Source of the DNA: a bacterium
GTDB taxonomy: Bacteria; Cyanobacteriota; Vampirovibrionia; Gastranaerophilales; Gastranaerophilaceae
Assembly (NCBI GenBank): GCA_017559905.1
Contig: JAFYQF010000015.1
Location: 124,001 to 188,000, forward strand
Direction: 5' to 3'
Length of the DNA stretch: 64,000 nt
Shown here: positions 24,076 through 33,360 of the stretch, one piece after another
Layout: each line of letters begins with the position of its first letter
Numbering within the stretch: position 1 is the first letter of the stretch
The notes under the pieces: model-generated
Database searches by the model: none
Told to the model about the DNA's origin: nothing
The model's input: only the letters and a program-made list of their open reading frames with translations
Program-made: the position numbers and the translations under genes

Positions 24076-27045
24076 ATGGCTGATACAAAGAATTTTGATA
24101 TAGATTTTTCATTTAAAAAGAATAATGTTGATGAATTGTTTTTTAACTTGTCTGAAAACCCTGACGGGTTTAAAAATAAAGACTTTAGATATACATTGAG
24201 TCTTATTTATCAAACAGTTGAAGATGAATTTAAGGATGTATTTTTAAGCCCTTATACACCAGCAAGAAATACAAACTTCTTTTTGGTTAATGAAAATGAC
24301 AAATTGTCTTTCTTTGTTACGCCGACTAACAATTTTGAATATTATTTGAAGTCAAAAGGTTCTCTGTTTAGATTCCGTTCTCAAGTAATGGGTAAACACA
24401 TTGGTTACCCTATGAGTTTGGATTTAGTAATGGATTATTTTGGTGGTTTCGGTGATGTGATTGATTTAGACGCTGTTACTCCGACATTCATTTATATGAA
24501 CAATTTGACTCATTTTGTAATGAAATTGATTGAAAAATTATATTTTATTCCTGTTGTAAAAAAACGTGGAACAATGTTCCGTATCGTTTATGAACCAATT
24601 ATTTCAAATCAGCAATTGGCAAGAATTATAAATACTTTTGAAGAAAATATTCCAGAAGATTTATTTATCAAAGGTGAAAAACCAAAGAATTTTGTAAATG
24701 ATTTCATTTATAATTATTTGAATTATGTTATTTACAAATTTTTGGGTATTAAGGCTTATAAGTTTAAAGATGTCAAATCTGGAACTTATATGATTAAGGA
24801 TTTGGAACAGCGTGCGCAAATGAAAGGTGCTGACATTGCTGAAAACTTTGCACAATGGTTTGATGAACTTTATCTTGGTAAATATGATGTAATTCCTTTC
24901 TTCAAAATTGAAAGAGTGGAAGATGAATTATTCCGTCTAAAAGTGCACATTAAAAATAGAAAAACTGACGAAAGTGTTTTGATTGATGATTTGTATGTAA
25001 AAGAAGAAATTTTTGGTGCTAATTCTTCTGATATTGCTCGAATAGTTGAAAAACAGTTGAATTATGCTATTCGTTATATGCCAGAATTGGAAGATTTATT
25101 TGAAGACGAATCTAAACTTGCGCTAGATTTGAATTTGAATGAAGTTTACAAAATTATTACTCAAACTGCATATTATTTACAAAAGGCGCAAATTGAAGTT
25201 ATTCTGCCAAAAGAATTAGTTAATATTGTTGTTCCTAGAGCTTCAATAAATGCTAAAGTTAAAGCTTCACGTTCAAAAGATTTGGCTGATATTTTCAATA
25301 ATACGTCATCATCAAAAATTGCGCTTGATGATATCTTGGAATTCTCTTACGAAATTGCTATTGGTAACGAAAAAATTTCATTAGAAGAATTCAACAAACT
25401 TGTTGAAGGTTCAAATGGTTTAATTAAGTATAAAAATAAATACGTGCTAGTGGACAAGGATGAAAGTAAAAAGATTTTCGAACAAATTGCAAAATCAAAC
25501 TTGAAATCATTGTCTAGAATGGAATTAATTCATGCTTCAATGTCGGGACAATTGGCACAGTATGACTTTGATTACGATGCAGCTTTTGCAAAAATTATTC
25601 AAGATTTCACAAAGCCCGTTGATGTTACCATTCCTGCAGAATTGAAAGGAGAATTACGTCCTTATCAGATGACAGGTTTAAAATGGTTATGGACTAATAT
25701 CTCAAAAGGTTTTGGTGTGTGTATGGCTGACGATATGGGATTGGGTAAAACAATTCAGGTTATCAGCTTGATATTGAAAATGAAAGAAGAAGGCAAGCTA
25801 ACAAAACCCGTTCTTGTAATCTGTCCAACAACTTTGATGGGTAACTGGATGAAAGAATTGCAAATGTTTGCGCCATCTCTTGATGCCGTTGTATATCACG
25901 GTGCAGAGCGTGAGTTGGATGTAAAACACGATATTATTTTAACAACTTATGCGATTATGAGAATAGATGTTGAAGAATTGAAAAAACATACTTGGGGTAT
26001 GATTATTGTTGATGAAGCTCAAAATATTAAAAACCCTGATACTGCTCAAACTCTAGCTATCAAAATGCTTAAGTCTGAAGTAAAAGTTGCTATGACAGGT
26101 ACTCCTGTTGAAAATAGGTTAACGGAGTTGTGGAGTATTTTTGATTTCATAAATCACGGTTATCTAGGCAATTTAAGAGATTTCCAAAAAAGTTATGCGA
26201 TACCTATTGAGAGATTTAAGGAAAATTCTCGTGCTTCAAAATTGAAAATGTCAATTTCTCCGTTTGTATTAAGACGTTTAAAAACAGACAAGCACGTTAT
26301 TACAGACTTGCCTGAAAAAATGGTTCTTAATGATTACTGTTACTTGTCAAAATCTCAAGCAGTACTTTATGAAAAAACTCTTAATGAGATGATGGAAAAA
26401 ATCAGTGGATTTACTGGAATCAATCGTCGTGGAAATATTTTCAAACTTATTACTGCGCTTAAACAAATCTGTAACCACCCATATCAATTCCTTAAAGGTG
26501 GCGAGATGGGCAGAGATTTGTCAGGTAAGATGGATAAATGTATTTCAACCGTACAAAATATCCTTGATAATGGTGAAAAAACGCTTATCTTTACTCAATA
26601 TAAAGAGATGGGTGATATTTTATGCAAGGTTATCAATGATGAGTGTGGAACAGAGCCATTGTTCTTCCACGGTTCTTTGACTGTACCTCAACGTGAGGAT
26701 TTAATTAATAGATTCCAAAATGATGATGATGCGAAAGTTATGATATTGTCATTGAAAGCTGGTGGTACAGGTTTGAACTTAACAAGTGCAACAAATGTTA
26801 TCCACTACGATTTATGGTGGAACCCTGCGGTTGAAGATCAAGCAACAGACAGAACTTACCGTATTGGTCAAGATAAGAATGTTATGGTTCACCGTATGAT
26901 TACATTAGGTACTTTTGAAGAAAAAATTGATGAAATGCTAAAAGCGAAAAAAGAACTTGCTGATTTGGCAGTTTACGAAGGTGAAAAAATCATTACAGAA
27001 CTTTCTGATGATGAAATTTACCAAATTTTCACTTTGTCAGCATAA
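24076..27045 (+). CDS. SNF2-family DNA-dependent ATPase/helicase
   Basis: 989 residues from the ATG at 24076, which follows AAGGA by five bases; an in-frame TTG at 24061 lies inside the gpmI terminator and is rejected. The first 520 residues are a poorly conserved accessory region. The C-terminal half is a complete Swi2/Snf2 motor: D-D-M-G-L-G-K-T (Walker A, about 560), V-D-E-A-Q (DExx box), M-T-G-T-P-V-E-N-R, then in the second lobe F-H-G-S-L, L-S-L-K-A-G-G-T-G-L-N-L and D-R-T-Y-R-I-G-Q. Family members translocate on duplex DNA to remodel protein-DNA complexes. The target here is unknown and no methylase or nuclease partner is adjacent. Confidence 0.93.
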   Translation: MADTKNFDIDFSFKKNNVDELFFNLSENPDGFKNKDFRYTLSLIYQTVEDEFKDVFLSPYTPARNTNFFLVNENDKLSFFVTPTNNFEYYLKSKGSLFRFRSQVMGKHIGYPMSLDLVMDYFGGFGDVIDLDAVTPTFIYMNNLTHFVMKLIEKLYFIPVVKKRGTMFRIVYEPIISNQQLARIINTFEENIPEDLFIKGEKPKNFVNDFIYNYLNYVIYKFLGIKAYKFKDVKSGTYMIKDLEQRAQMKGADIAENFAQWFDELYLGKYDVIPFFKIERVEDELFRLKVHIKNRKTDESVLIDDLYVKEEIFGANSSDIARIVEKQLNYAIRYMPELEDLFEDESKLALDLNLNEVYKIITQTAYYLQKAQIEVILPKELVNIVVPRASINAKVKASRSKDLADIFNNTSSSKIALDDILEFSYEIAIGNEKISLEEFNKLVEGSNGLIKYKNKYVLVDKDESKKIFEQIAKSNLKSLSRMELIHASMSGQLAQYDFDYDAAFAKIIQDFTKPVDVTIPAELKGELRPYQMTGLKWLWTNISKGFGVCMADDMGLGKTIQVISLILKMKEEGKLTKPVLVICPTTLMGNWMKELQMFAPSLDAVVYHGAERELDVKHDIILTTYAIMRIDVEELKKHTWGMIIVDEAQNIKNPDTAQTLAIKMLKSEVKVAMTGTPVENRLTELWSIFDFINHGYLGNLRDFQKSYAIPIERFKENSRASKLKMSISPFVLRRLKTDKHVITDLPEKMVLNDYCYLSKSQAVLYEKTLNEMMEKISGFTGINRRGNIFKLITALKQICNHPYQFLKGGEMGRDLSGKMDKCISTVQNILDNGEKTLIFTQYKEMGDILCKVINDECGTEPLFFHGSLTVPQREDLINRFQNDDDAKVMILSLKAGGTGLNLTSATNVIHYDLWWNPAVEDQATDRTYRIGQDKNVMVHRMITLGTFEEKIDEMLKAKKELADLAVYEGEKIITELSDDEIYQIFTLSA

Positions 27046-27068
27046 GTTAGGTATAATAGGAATAAGAT

Positions 27069-27554
27069 ATGAACGTACAATTTACTCCATATAGTCAAAC
27101 TAGGTCTAATGTCTGTTTTTCAGGGTTTGGCAGTTGGCTTAAAAAAGCTGATGATAAACTCGGAAAAATCTTATTGCCTAGACCAATGTTGACTGAAAAT
27201 AATCAGAAAATGGTCGATACAGTCCAAATTTTGGCAACCAACAAGGCAAAGCGTGCTTTTACTAATATTGCGAATTTGAGTGTTAAAAATGGTAGTAAAG
27301 AGTTTATTTATAATTTTAAAAATACTCCGTGGCAACATTTTCGATTAATCAAAAAAGGTAGAGAAGTTTGTAGTTTTGATGTTTTACATATTATGGGCTC
27401 TAAAAATTACGATTTTTATACAACTGGAGCTTATGTAGCTAGATTGAGCGATAAAAAATCTCAAAGGAAATATAATGATGTTCTAGAAGAATGGTTGCCA
27501 AAGCTAATTAAACGTACTGAAAAGCTTGATAAAAATGCAAAAAAAGGCTTGTAA
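27069..27554 (+). CDS. Lineage-specific protein with an N-terminal F-S-G-F-G leader
   Basis: 161 residues, not recognised. It starts M-N-V-Q-F-T-P-Y-S-Q-T-R-S-N-V, then C-F-S-G-F-G, and continues with a basic, mixed alpha/beta sequence. There is no signal peptide or membrane span. TATAAT at 27052-27057 is only 11 bases before the ATG, inside the tail of the helicase unit, so the leader would be very short; AGGA is the only ribosome-site-like sequence. The polar leader ending in F-S-G matches a pattern found on several unrelated unknown proteins in this window. Confidence 0.7.
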   Translation: MNVQFTPYSQTRSNVCFSGFGSWLKKADDKLGKILLPRPMLTENNQKMVDTVQILATNKAKRAFTNIANLSVKNGSKEFIYNFKNTPWQHFRLIKKGREVCSFDVLHIMGSKNYDFYTTGAYVARLSDKKSQRKYNDVLEEWLPKLIKRTEKLDKNAKKGL

Positions 27555-27598
27555 TGAATGATATTTAGAGTAATGTTCCCTCTAAAATCAAGTAGGGC

Positions 27599-27627
27599 TT
27601 GAAATTTTAAAAAGTTTGATTTATAAT
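27599..27627 (+). promoter_or_regulatory. Promoter of rpsU
   Basis: TTGAAA at 27599-27604, a 17-base spacer and TATAAT at 27622-27627; the ATG of rpsU is 48 bases further on. Confidence 0.8.
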
Positions 27628-27675
27628 TCGAATATAGACACAAAATACAAGACCATAAAGGTGGTGAAAAACAAA

Positions 27676-27849
27676 ATGGCAGAAGTTAAAGTTGGCGAAA
27701 ACGAATCAATTGAAAGCGCATTAAGACGTTTTAAGAAAAAGATTCAAAAAGCTGGTATCCTTTCAGAAGTTAAAAAACGTGAAAGATATGAAAAACCAAG
27801 CGTAAAAAGAAAACGCAAATCAGAAGCTGCTCGTAAACGTAAAGTTTAA
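27676..27849 (+). CDS. rpsU: 30S ribosomal protein S21
   Basis: 57 residues from the ATG at 27676, preceded by AAGGTGG. The N-terminus [16 protein letters not shown] matches S21, and the tail is strongly basic ([13 protein letters not shown]). An upstream in-frame TTG at 27616 overlaps the promoter -10 element and is rejected. S21 binds the platform of the 30S subunit near the anti-Shine-Dalgarno end of 16S rRNA. Single-gene unit with promoter and terminator. Confidence 0.97.
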   Translation: MAEVKVGENESIESALRRFKKKIQKAGILSEVKKRERYEKPSVKRKRKSEAARKRKV

Positions 27850-27868
27850 TCAGCTATATATAAGATTT

Positions 27869-27899
27869 AAGGCAGAAGATTTAGTTCTTCTGCCTTTTT
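27869..27899 (+). terminator. Terminator of rpsU
   Basis: AAGGCAGAAGA and TTCTTCTGCCTT arms, then five T residues. Confidence 0.9.
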
Positions 27900-27913
27900 A
27901 AATTGTTTATATA

Positions 27914-27942
27914 AAAAAAGAGGTGAATTACACCTCTTTTCT
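27914..27942. terminator. Terminator of the DUF2229-like gene (minus), usable in both directions
   Basis: AAAAGAGGTG and CACCTCTTTT arms at 27917-27940. A long A tract on its left becomes a T tract on the minus strand directly after the gene ending at 27950. Confidence 0.8.
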
Positions 27943-27949
27943 ATTTTAA

Positions 27950-29026
27950 TTATTTTGTTTCAATAAAGTTTGTGTTAGGTATGTAACTGCTTTTTGAATC
28001 TTCGATTTCGATGTTATTGATAATGCTTGCACGTTTTTTGCGGAATAGCATATCAACAAAAGCCTCTAATCTCGTAATGAAACCAGCTTCACCAGTTTGT
28101 TCATCAATTGTTAAGTGAAGTAGCGGTTTGTTGAAGTGTTTTGCACGACGTTGAATTCTTTCAACCATCAAAGAGTCAGGCCCACAACCAAACGCAGTTA
28201 GTGTAATAATACCATCTATGCGGTGGTCTTTAAGATAATGACCTGCAGTGCCTGTCATTTCGTGTTCGTTAGCCCAGTATTTAACTTCACCAAGTGTGTT
28301 AATACCTTCATCCATTTGCTCATTAGATAATTGAAGTGAAGATACAACTCTAACATCCATTGCTTCAAGCTTTTCAATAATCTTCATTGAAGTTCTTTCG
28401 TCGTAAATGTTATATCCGTGAGAAACCAAAGCTACTGAAATTGGGTATTCTTTAGTTTGATTTTCGATGAAGATTTTGCCTTGAAGTGCGTAATTCATTG
28501 CTTTTTTGTAGCTCATTCCTGATTTAGTCATTATAAAGAAGTTGTTGTAACATCTCCAACCAGCTTTAGAAGCTTTTTTAATAACTTTTTCATCAGTAAT
28601 ATCAAAATAAGCAGCGATTTCTTTTAAGAATTCATACAAGCCTTGATTTTTTTCTGATTTATCAAGAGTTGCTTCAACAAGAGTAAAATCTTTTTTAACA
28701 ACATTTCTAACTAAATCAGGCAAACCTCTGATTTTAGAGCAGTTGTAAATTTTTGGAGCAATTGATTGTATTGATGGTACAAAAATTTTATCAACACCTT
28801 TGTCCAATAAGTTCAAGATATGTCCAATATAAACTTTAATCGGAAGACAAGTTTCAGTTACAACTAAAGCTGAACCACGTGACATGGTTTGTTTTGTTGT
28901 AACGTCTGAAAGAACAATTTTGATGCCCAAGTCTGTAAAAAATCCATAATAAAACGGATAATTGTTATAAAATGACATGGCACGGGGTATTCCGATAACC
29001 TTTTCGTTTTTTTGTATATTTTCCAC
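27950..29026 (-). CDS. DUF2229 / acyl-CoA dehydratase activase-related protein
   Basis: 358 residues. It begins I-G-I-P-R-A-M-S-F-Y, typical of the DUF2229 module found fused to, or beside, BadF/HgdC-type activases. Candidate cluster cysteines are in E-T-C-L-P-I-K near 79, Y-N-C-S-K near 114 and F-G-C-G-P-D-S near 291. Active homologues pass ATP-energised electrons to 2-hydroxyacyl-CoA dehydratase-like enzymes; stand-alone proteins of this type have no assigned substrate. No activase domain (BadF-type ATPase) is present here. It forms a single-gene unit with its own terminator. Confidence 0.8.
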   Translation of the reverse strand: MENIQKNEKVIGIPRAMSFYNNYPFYYGFFTDLGIKIVLSDVTTKQTMSRGSALVVTETCLPIKVYIGHILNLLDKGVDKIFVPSIQSIAPKIYNCSKIRGLPDLVRNVVKKDFTLVEATLDKSEKNQGLYEFLKEIAAYFDITDEKVIKKASKAGWRCYNNFFIMTKSGMSYKKAMNYALQGKIFIENQTKEYPISVALVSHGYNIYDERTSMKIIEKLEAMDVRVVSSLQLSNEQMDEGINTLGEVKYWANEHEMTGTAGHYLKDHRIDGIITLTAFGCGPDSLMVERIQRRAKHFNKPLLHLTIDEQTGEAGFITRLEAFVDMLFRKKRASIINNIEIEDSKSSYIPNTNFIETK

Positions 29027-29174
29027 GATAATCTCCCAATTGGTTTTTAGTTGAAATTTCTACTACCAAAATAATACTTCAAAAACAAATAAAAATCTAG
29101 TTATTTAATTAAATTTTAATATTTATTTTCAATAAGAACTTTTTATTGTAAAATCAAATTTGAAAGGAATAAGA

Positions 29175-29912
29175 ATGCCACATTTTTTTATTAATTCAAG
29201 TTCTGTAGAACAAGATATTATAAGGGTTTCAGATAAAGATAATTACAATCATATAGCAAAATCTTTGCGTACAAGAACTGGTGAAAAATTGCTTCTGATT
29301 GACGAAAATAGAATTCAATATGAGACGATTGTGTCTGAAATTTCTTCAAAAGAAATTGTTTGTAAAATAGAGAAAAAATATAAATCTGAAAGAGATTTAA
29401 AATTCAATTTGTATTTGTTACAAAGCCCATTAAGAAGTGATGCTCAAAGTTTTGTAGTAGAAAAAGCTACAGAATTGGGTGTTAGGGCGGTTATTCCTGT
29501 GTTAACAGATAATTGTGCTTTAAATAAATCTGTTGTTGAAAAAAAGTTAGAGCGTTGGAATAAAATTATGTTAGAATCTTCTAAACAATGTGAGCGTGCC
29601 GTTATTCCTACTTGTGAAAATCCAATGTCTATTGCAGAACTTTTTAATTCAGGTAGATTTGATAAAATAATTGCATTTTGTGAGCGTAGAACTCAAAAAA
29701 CATTAAGAGAATTTTTTAATTCAACACCAATTCTTGAAGGTGAAAATGTCGCAGTTATTATTGGGCCGGAAGGTGGATTTTCTGAAAGAGAATTTGAATT
29801 TTTTGAGAAAAATTCTATTCCAATGTTGACGTTAGGTGATTTGATATTAAGAGCAGAAACTGCTGTTACGGTTGCGTTAGGAAATATTGTTTATGAATTT
29901 GCAAATAATTAA
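29175..29912 (+). CDS. rsmE: 16S rRNA (uracil1498-N3)-methyltransferase RsmE
   Basis: 245 residues from the ATG at 29175, five bases after AAAGGA; the TTG at 29160 is upstream of that site and rejected. The N-terminal PUA-like domain contains N-H-I-A-K-S-L-R. The SPOUT methyltransferase knot carries I-I-G-P-E-G-G-F-S-E-R-E near 195 and L-G-D-L-I-L-R-A-E-T-A near 222, which binds S-adenosylmethionine. It overlaps the next gene by 20 bases. Confidence 0.95.
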   Translation: MPHFFINSSSVEQDIIRVSDKDNYNHIAKSLRTRTGEKLLLIDENRIQYETIVSEISSKEIVCKIEKKYKSERDLKFNLYLLQSPLRSDAQSFVVEKATELGVRAVIPVLTDNCALNKSVVEKKLERWNKIMLESSKQCERAVIPTCENPMSIAELFNSGRFDKIIAFCERRTQKTLREFFNSTPILEGENVAVIIGPEGGFSEREFEFFEKNSIPMLTLGDLILRAETAVTVALGNIVYEFANN

Positions 29913-31287
29913 ATCAGATGAAATTTTAAATAAAATTATCGCTAATTTTGACGAAGAAATTTATCTTGTTGGTGGGTCTGTTCGAGATTTGTTTTTTGAG
30001 AAAATTTCTCACGATAGAGATTTGATTGTAATAAATTCTGATGCAAGAGATTTTTCGTTAAAAGTTGCAGAAATTTTTGATGGTAGTTTCGTTCCTTTGG
30101 ATGAAGAAAATAAAATTTATCGTGTTGTTATGCCAGACAAAATCAATTATCTTGATATAACAAATCCGATCGAAAATGACTTGAGTAAGGATTTACAAAG
30201 ACGTGATTTGACAATAAATGCGATTGCGCTAAATCTTCGTACTCTTGAAATAATCGACCCTACTGGTGGTATTCATGATTTAGAGAATAAAATAATACGT
30301 CAAATTTCAGAGAAAAACTTTTTAGAAGATTCATTAAGATTGTTGAGAGTATATAGATTTTTGGCAAAAACAGGGTTTGAACTTGATGTTGAAACGCTTA
30401 AAAGCGTTGAAAAACATATTGATTTAATTTCAAAACCAGCAATTGAAAGAATCGTTTATGAAATAATGCATCTATTTGATGCGCCATATTCAGATAAAGC
30501 TTTGTTGATGATGAACGAAGTGGGTTTGTTAGAAAAGTTATTTTCGTTTGTTGTTGAATTAAAAAAAGTTCCTCCAAATACTCATCATCATTTGCCGTTA
30601 TTGAACCATTGCATAGAAACAGTAAGAAATATCCAAAATCTGTATGAAAATTCAGATACTGAAGTTAGGGAACATTTGGATAAGATTGATTTTGGTGGAT
30701 ATAGACGATTAGCTCATTTGAAGCTTGCTGGTTTTATGCATGACATTGGTAAGTTTTCAACTTGGACTATTGAACAAGACACAGGGCGTCATCGTTTTAT
30801 TAAACATGATGATGTAGGGGCTAAAATGTCTGTTCCAATTCTAAAGAAAATGTCTTTTTCTAACAAGCAGGTTGAATATATTTCAAAAATGATTAAAAAT
30901 CATATTTATCCGTCATCTGTTGTTTCGGCGCCTGATTTGAATGAAAAAATAATGATGCGTTATATTCGAAAAATGGATATGGATTCAATTGATGCAATTG
31001 TTCTTGCAAAAGCAGATAGATTATCCGCATTAGGCCCTGCAATTACTCAAGAATTGGTTGAAAATAATATTTCTATGTTGGGTAAGCTTATGCAATTCTA
31101 TTTAGATGTCAGAGATACTCTAGAACCTTTGCCAAAACTTCTGGATGGTGGTGAAATCATGAATATTTTAAACATTATGCCATCGCCAAAACTTGGTGAA
31201 ATTATTAATGCTTTGCATGAAGCTCAAATCAATGGTGATGTTTTAACAAAAGAGCATGCTGTTGATTTTGTCATAAATTATAAATAG
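29893..31287 (+). CDS. cca: CCA tRNA nucleotidyltransferase / poly(A) polymerase-family protein with HD domain
   Basis: 464 residues from the ATG at 29893; the TTG at 29887 is less likely. The nucleotidyltransferase motif Y-L-V-G-G-S-V-R-D-L is followed by the D-R-D metal pair in S-H-D-R-D-L. R-R-D-L-T-I-N-A-I-A lies near 108 and L-L-R-V-Y-R-F near 150. An HD hydrolase domain (G-F-M-H-D-I-G-K near 283, and H-R-F-I-K-H-D-D) occupies the C-terminal half. The enzyme adds or repairs the CCA end of tRNA; the HD domain gives phosphatase or phosphodiesterase activity in some members. Coupled to rsmE by overlap. Confidence 0.9.
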   Translation: MNLQIIKSDEILNKIIANFDEEIYLVGGSVRDLFFEKISHDRDLIVINSDARDFSLKVAEIFDGSFVPLDEENKIYRVVMPDKINYLDITNPIENDLSKDLQRRDLTINAIALNLRTLEIIDPTGGIHDLENKIIRQISEKNFLEDSLRLLRVYRFLAKTGFELDVETLKSVEKHIDLISKPAIERIVYEIMHLFDAPYSDKALLMMNEVGLLEKLFSFVVELKKVPPNTHHHLPLLNHCIETVRNIQNLYENSDTEVREHLDKIDFGGYRRLAHLKLAGFMHDIGKFSTWTIEQDTGRHRFIKHDDVGAKMSVPILKKMSFSNKQVEYISKMIKNHIYPSSVVSAPDLNEKIMMRYIRKMDMDSIDAIVLAKADRLSALGPAITQELVENNISMLGKLMQFYLDVRDTLEPLPKLLDGGEIMNILNIMPSPKLGEIINALHEAQINGDVLTKEHAVDFVINYK

Positions 31288-31585
31288 TATATCTTTATGA
31301 TATCTGTTTAGCTAAAAATAAATGTATGCTTTACAATTATTTACAAAATAGAGTTATGTTAATTCTCTTGAAAATTAATCAATATTTTGATTTGCAAGTT
31401 AGAAAAAAAGCTTGTTTTTAGTGTTTTTCAGAAAAGAATTCAATTTATAGAAAAATAATCAAAGTTTAATCTTTACATCTCCTTAACATTTAAAGTGATT
31501 TGCGCAATTTTTTTTATGTCTGACTTTTAATATTATTGTGCTATTGTTATAATATGTGTGTGAAGTTTAAGACCAGACAATTTTT
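31288..31585. other. 298-base AT-rich intergenic region
   Basis: It holds no coding frame that I can support. Near the right end TGTTATAAT at 31545-31553 is an extended -10 promoter for the following gene. Runs of A and T dominate the rest. There is no tRNA-like sequence and no clear terminator after cca. Confidence 0.6.
31545..31553 (+). promoter_or_regulatory. Extended -10 promoter upstream of the paralogue pair
   Basis: TGTTATAAT combines the TG extension with a consensus -10 hexamer, 32 bases before the ATG at 31586. No good -35 is visible at the right distance, which is normal for extended -10 promoters. Confidence 0.55.
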
Positions 31586-33346
31586 ATGATAGAAAAAGTC
31601 AATATAAGTAGTGTAAATAAAAAAAATACCCCGAAACGTCAAATGAATGATGTTTCGTTGAGTTCTCAACCTTCATTTAAAGGCGGATTGGTTGACGGGC
31701 TTATTTGGGGTGTTCAACAGTGCGAAAAGCATCCAATGATAAATGTTTCAGTGCTTGACTTGTCTACAGCAATTATTCCTAGAACAATTGTTGAAACTAC
31801 AGCTGGTTCTAAACAAAAAGACGAAGAAGGTAACGAAAAACGTAATTGGAATTTCTTCGGTGGATTCGAGGCTTTCAGACGTGAAGCTTCTGGATTAATT
31901 GTAAACTGTTTAATTCCAGGCTTTATTGTTCAGGGTGCAGCTAAATTGTTTAAATCCCCAATAATGGGTGATTTCAAAAAGTCTAACTTGACTTCAGTTT
32001 GGGCAAATGCTGAAGCTTACGATAAAATTAAAAAATTCTATAAAAATGGTGAAGCCACAAAAGATAGCTTTAAAGATTTCTTCAAACGCTCAATCCTTTC
32101 TCTTGAAGGTGTTGATGGAAATGCTTATGAAAAAGGTGGAATTAAGCGTTTTGCTGAATTATTAGCAGAAAATCCTGAAGAATTAAAAGGTTTGAATACA
32201 ATTGATGAGATTACAAGCAAAATCAAATTGAGCGCAAACGCTGAAAAAGCAATTAATGATTTGGCTGATGCTGCATTCAATGAAAACTTCAAAAAAGCGA
32301 ATGTTGCTTATAAATCTCTTGTAGATATGACTCATATTTCTGAAAATATCAGATTTATAGGAGAAGAAAAATATTTATCAAATAGTTTGGAATCATTCTG
32401 TGTTGATACTCCTCGTGTATTAAGTGGTATCAAAAAAGAGGGTATCAAAGACGTTGAACATCTAGCTAAATATTTTGAAAAAGCGCAAAAATTAGTAAAT
32501 GTTAAGAGTATCGCGGGCTTAGGTTTAATTATACCTTTAGCTATATCAATGCAACCTATTAATAGATGGATTACTCGCAAAATGTCAGGTCGTAAAGGTG
32601 CACCAATTTATAACGATTTTGCAGACAGAAAAGAAGATAGAGAATTAACTCCAAAAGAAAAAGCAGCTTTGCTTAAACAAAAATTTATTTCAGTTGGTTC
32701 TATGTGTGGAGTAGCTGCATTGTCTATGTTCATGGACAAACCTAGTTTGAAATCACTGTTCCAGTTTAAAGGTATTTTCCCAACAATGGATCAGGCTCGT
32801 ATAATTTCAACAGCTACATTTGCAAGTAGAATGGCAGCTTCTGAAGATGCAAACGAATTGCGTGAAGCAACAATAAGAGATATTGCAACTTTTGCAAGTT
32901 TCTATTTCTTGGGCGATTACGCTGCAAAAGCTCTTGCAACTGGTATTGAATATACTAACAAAGATGCAAAATTAATAAATAGATTTAAACAGTCCAAACC
33001 AGATGATAATGTATTGAAAAAATTATGGAATTGGGCAAAACATACTTCTCTAAAATCTAGTGATGAATTAGCTACAGCTGGTGACAAACGTTTAAGAACT
33101 ATTTGTCAAATCGGTAATTTGGCATTCTCATTGGTTTCATTGGGTATTTTTATACCATTATATACAAGAACACAAACAAACAAGAAAAAAGCACAACAAG
33201 ATCTTGCGCAATTAAATAATGCAAGAACGAATACAACCCCTACCGGCGGCGCCGGTAGTTCGGCTGCGACTTCGTCGTCGACAGTATTGTCGTCTTCAGG
33301 TCATGCGGCCGCAAAAACATCGTTCAGCGCATTTATTAATTCGTAA
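31586..33346 (+). CDS. Unknown membrane-associated protein, paralogue A of a tandem pair
   Basis: 586 residues, not recognised. A polar leader of about 27 residues ends Q-P-S-F-K-G-G. A core follows with I-I-P-R-T-I-V-E-T near 61 and F-R-R-E-A-S-G near 91, then a long charged helical region. Hydrophobic stretches lie near 98-118 and 305-330 (ending M-Q-P-I-N-R-W-I-T-R-K-M), with others near 365-385 and 505-530. F-Q-F-K-G-I-F-P-T-M near 392 and N-E-L-R-E-A near 430 are shared with the next gene. The Ser/Thr/Ala/Gly-rich tail is encoded by unusually GC-rich DNA (33234-33322) and ends S-F-S-A-F-I-N-S. No Shine-Dalgarno precedes the ATG. Confidence 0.75.
   Translation: MIEKVNISSVNKKNTPKRQMNDVSLSSQPSFKGGLVDGLIWGVQQCEKHPMINVSVLDLSTAIIPRTIVETTAGSKQKDEEGNEKRNWNFFGGFEAFRREASGLIVNCLIPGFIVQGAAKLFKSPIMGDFKKSNLTSVWANAEAYDKIKKFYKNGEATKDSFKDFFKRSILSLEGVDGNAYEKGGIKRFAELLAENPEELKGLNTIDEITSKIKLSANAEKAINDLADAAFNENFKKANVAYKSLVDMTHISENIRFIGEEKYLSNSLESFCVDTPRVLSGIKKEGIKDVEHLAKYFEKAQKLVNVKSIAGLGLIIPLAISMQPINRWITRKMSGRKGAPIYNDFADRKEDRELTPKEKAALLKQKFISVGSMCGVAALSMFMDKPSLKSLFQFKGIFPTMDQARIISTATFASRMAASEDANELREATIRDIATFASFYFLGDYAAKALATGIEYTNKDAKLINRFKQSKPDDNVLKKLWNWAKHTSLKSSDELATAGDKRLRTICQIGNLAFSLVSLGIFIPLYTRTQTNKKKAQQDLAQLNNARTNTTPTGGAGSSAATSSSTVLSSSGHAAAKTSFSAFINS
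33234..33322 (+). other. GC-rich, rare-codon patch inside an AT-rich gene
   Basis: About 89 bases encode the Gly/Ser/Ala tail of paralogue A with GCG, TCG, GCC and GGC codons that are rare elsewhere in the window. It includes a near-perfect palindrome at 33240-33258 (arms CTACCGGC and GCCGGTAG) and the octamer GCGGCCGC. The reading frame is kept throughout. Confidence 0.8.
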
Positions 33347-33360
33347 GGAGAATAATTATT

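Noticed and set aside
24076-27045. SNF2 protein as part of a defence system
   Set aside because: Neighbours are housekeeping genes (gpmI, rpsU) and no nuclease, methylase or other defence gene is adjacent.
33240-33258. Transcription terminator between the paralogues
   Set aside because: The palindrome is strong but lies within the coding frame 86 bases before the stop and has no T run.
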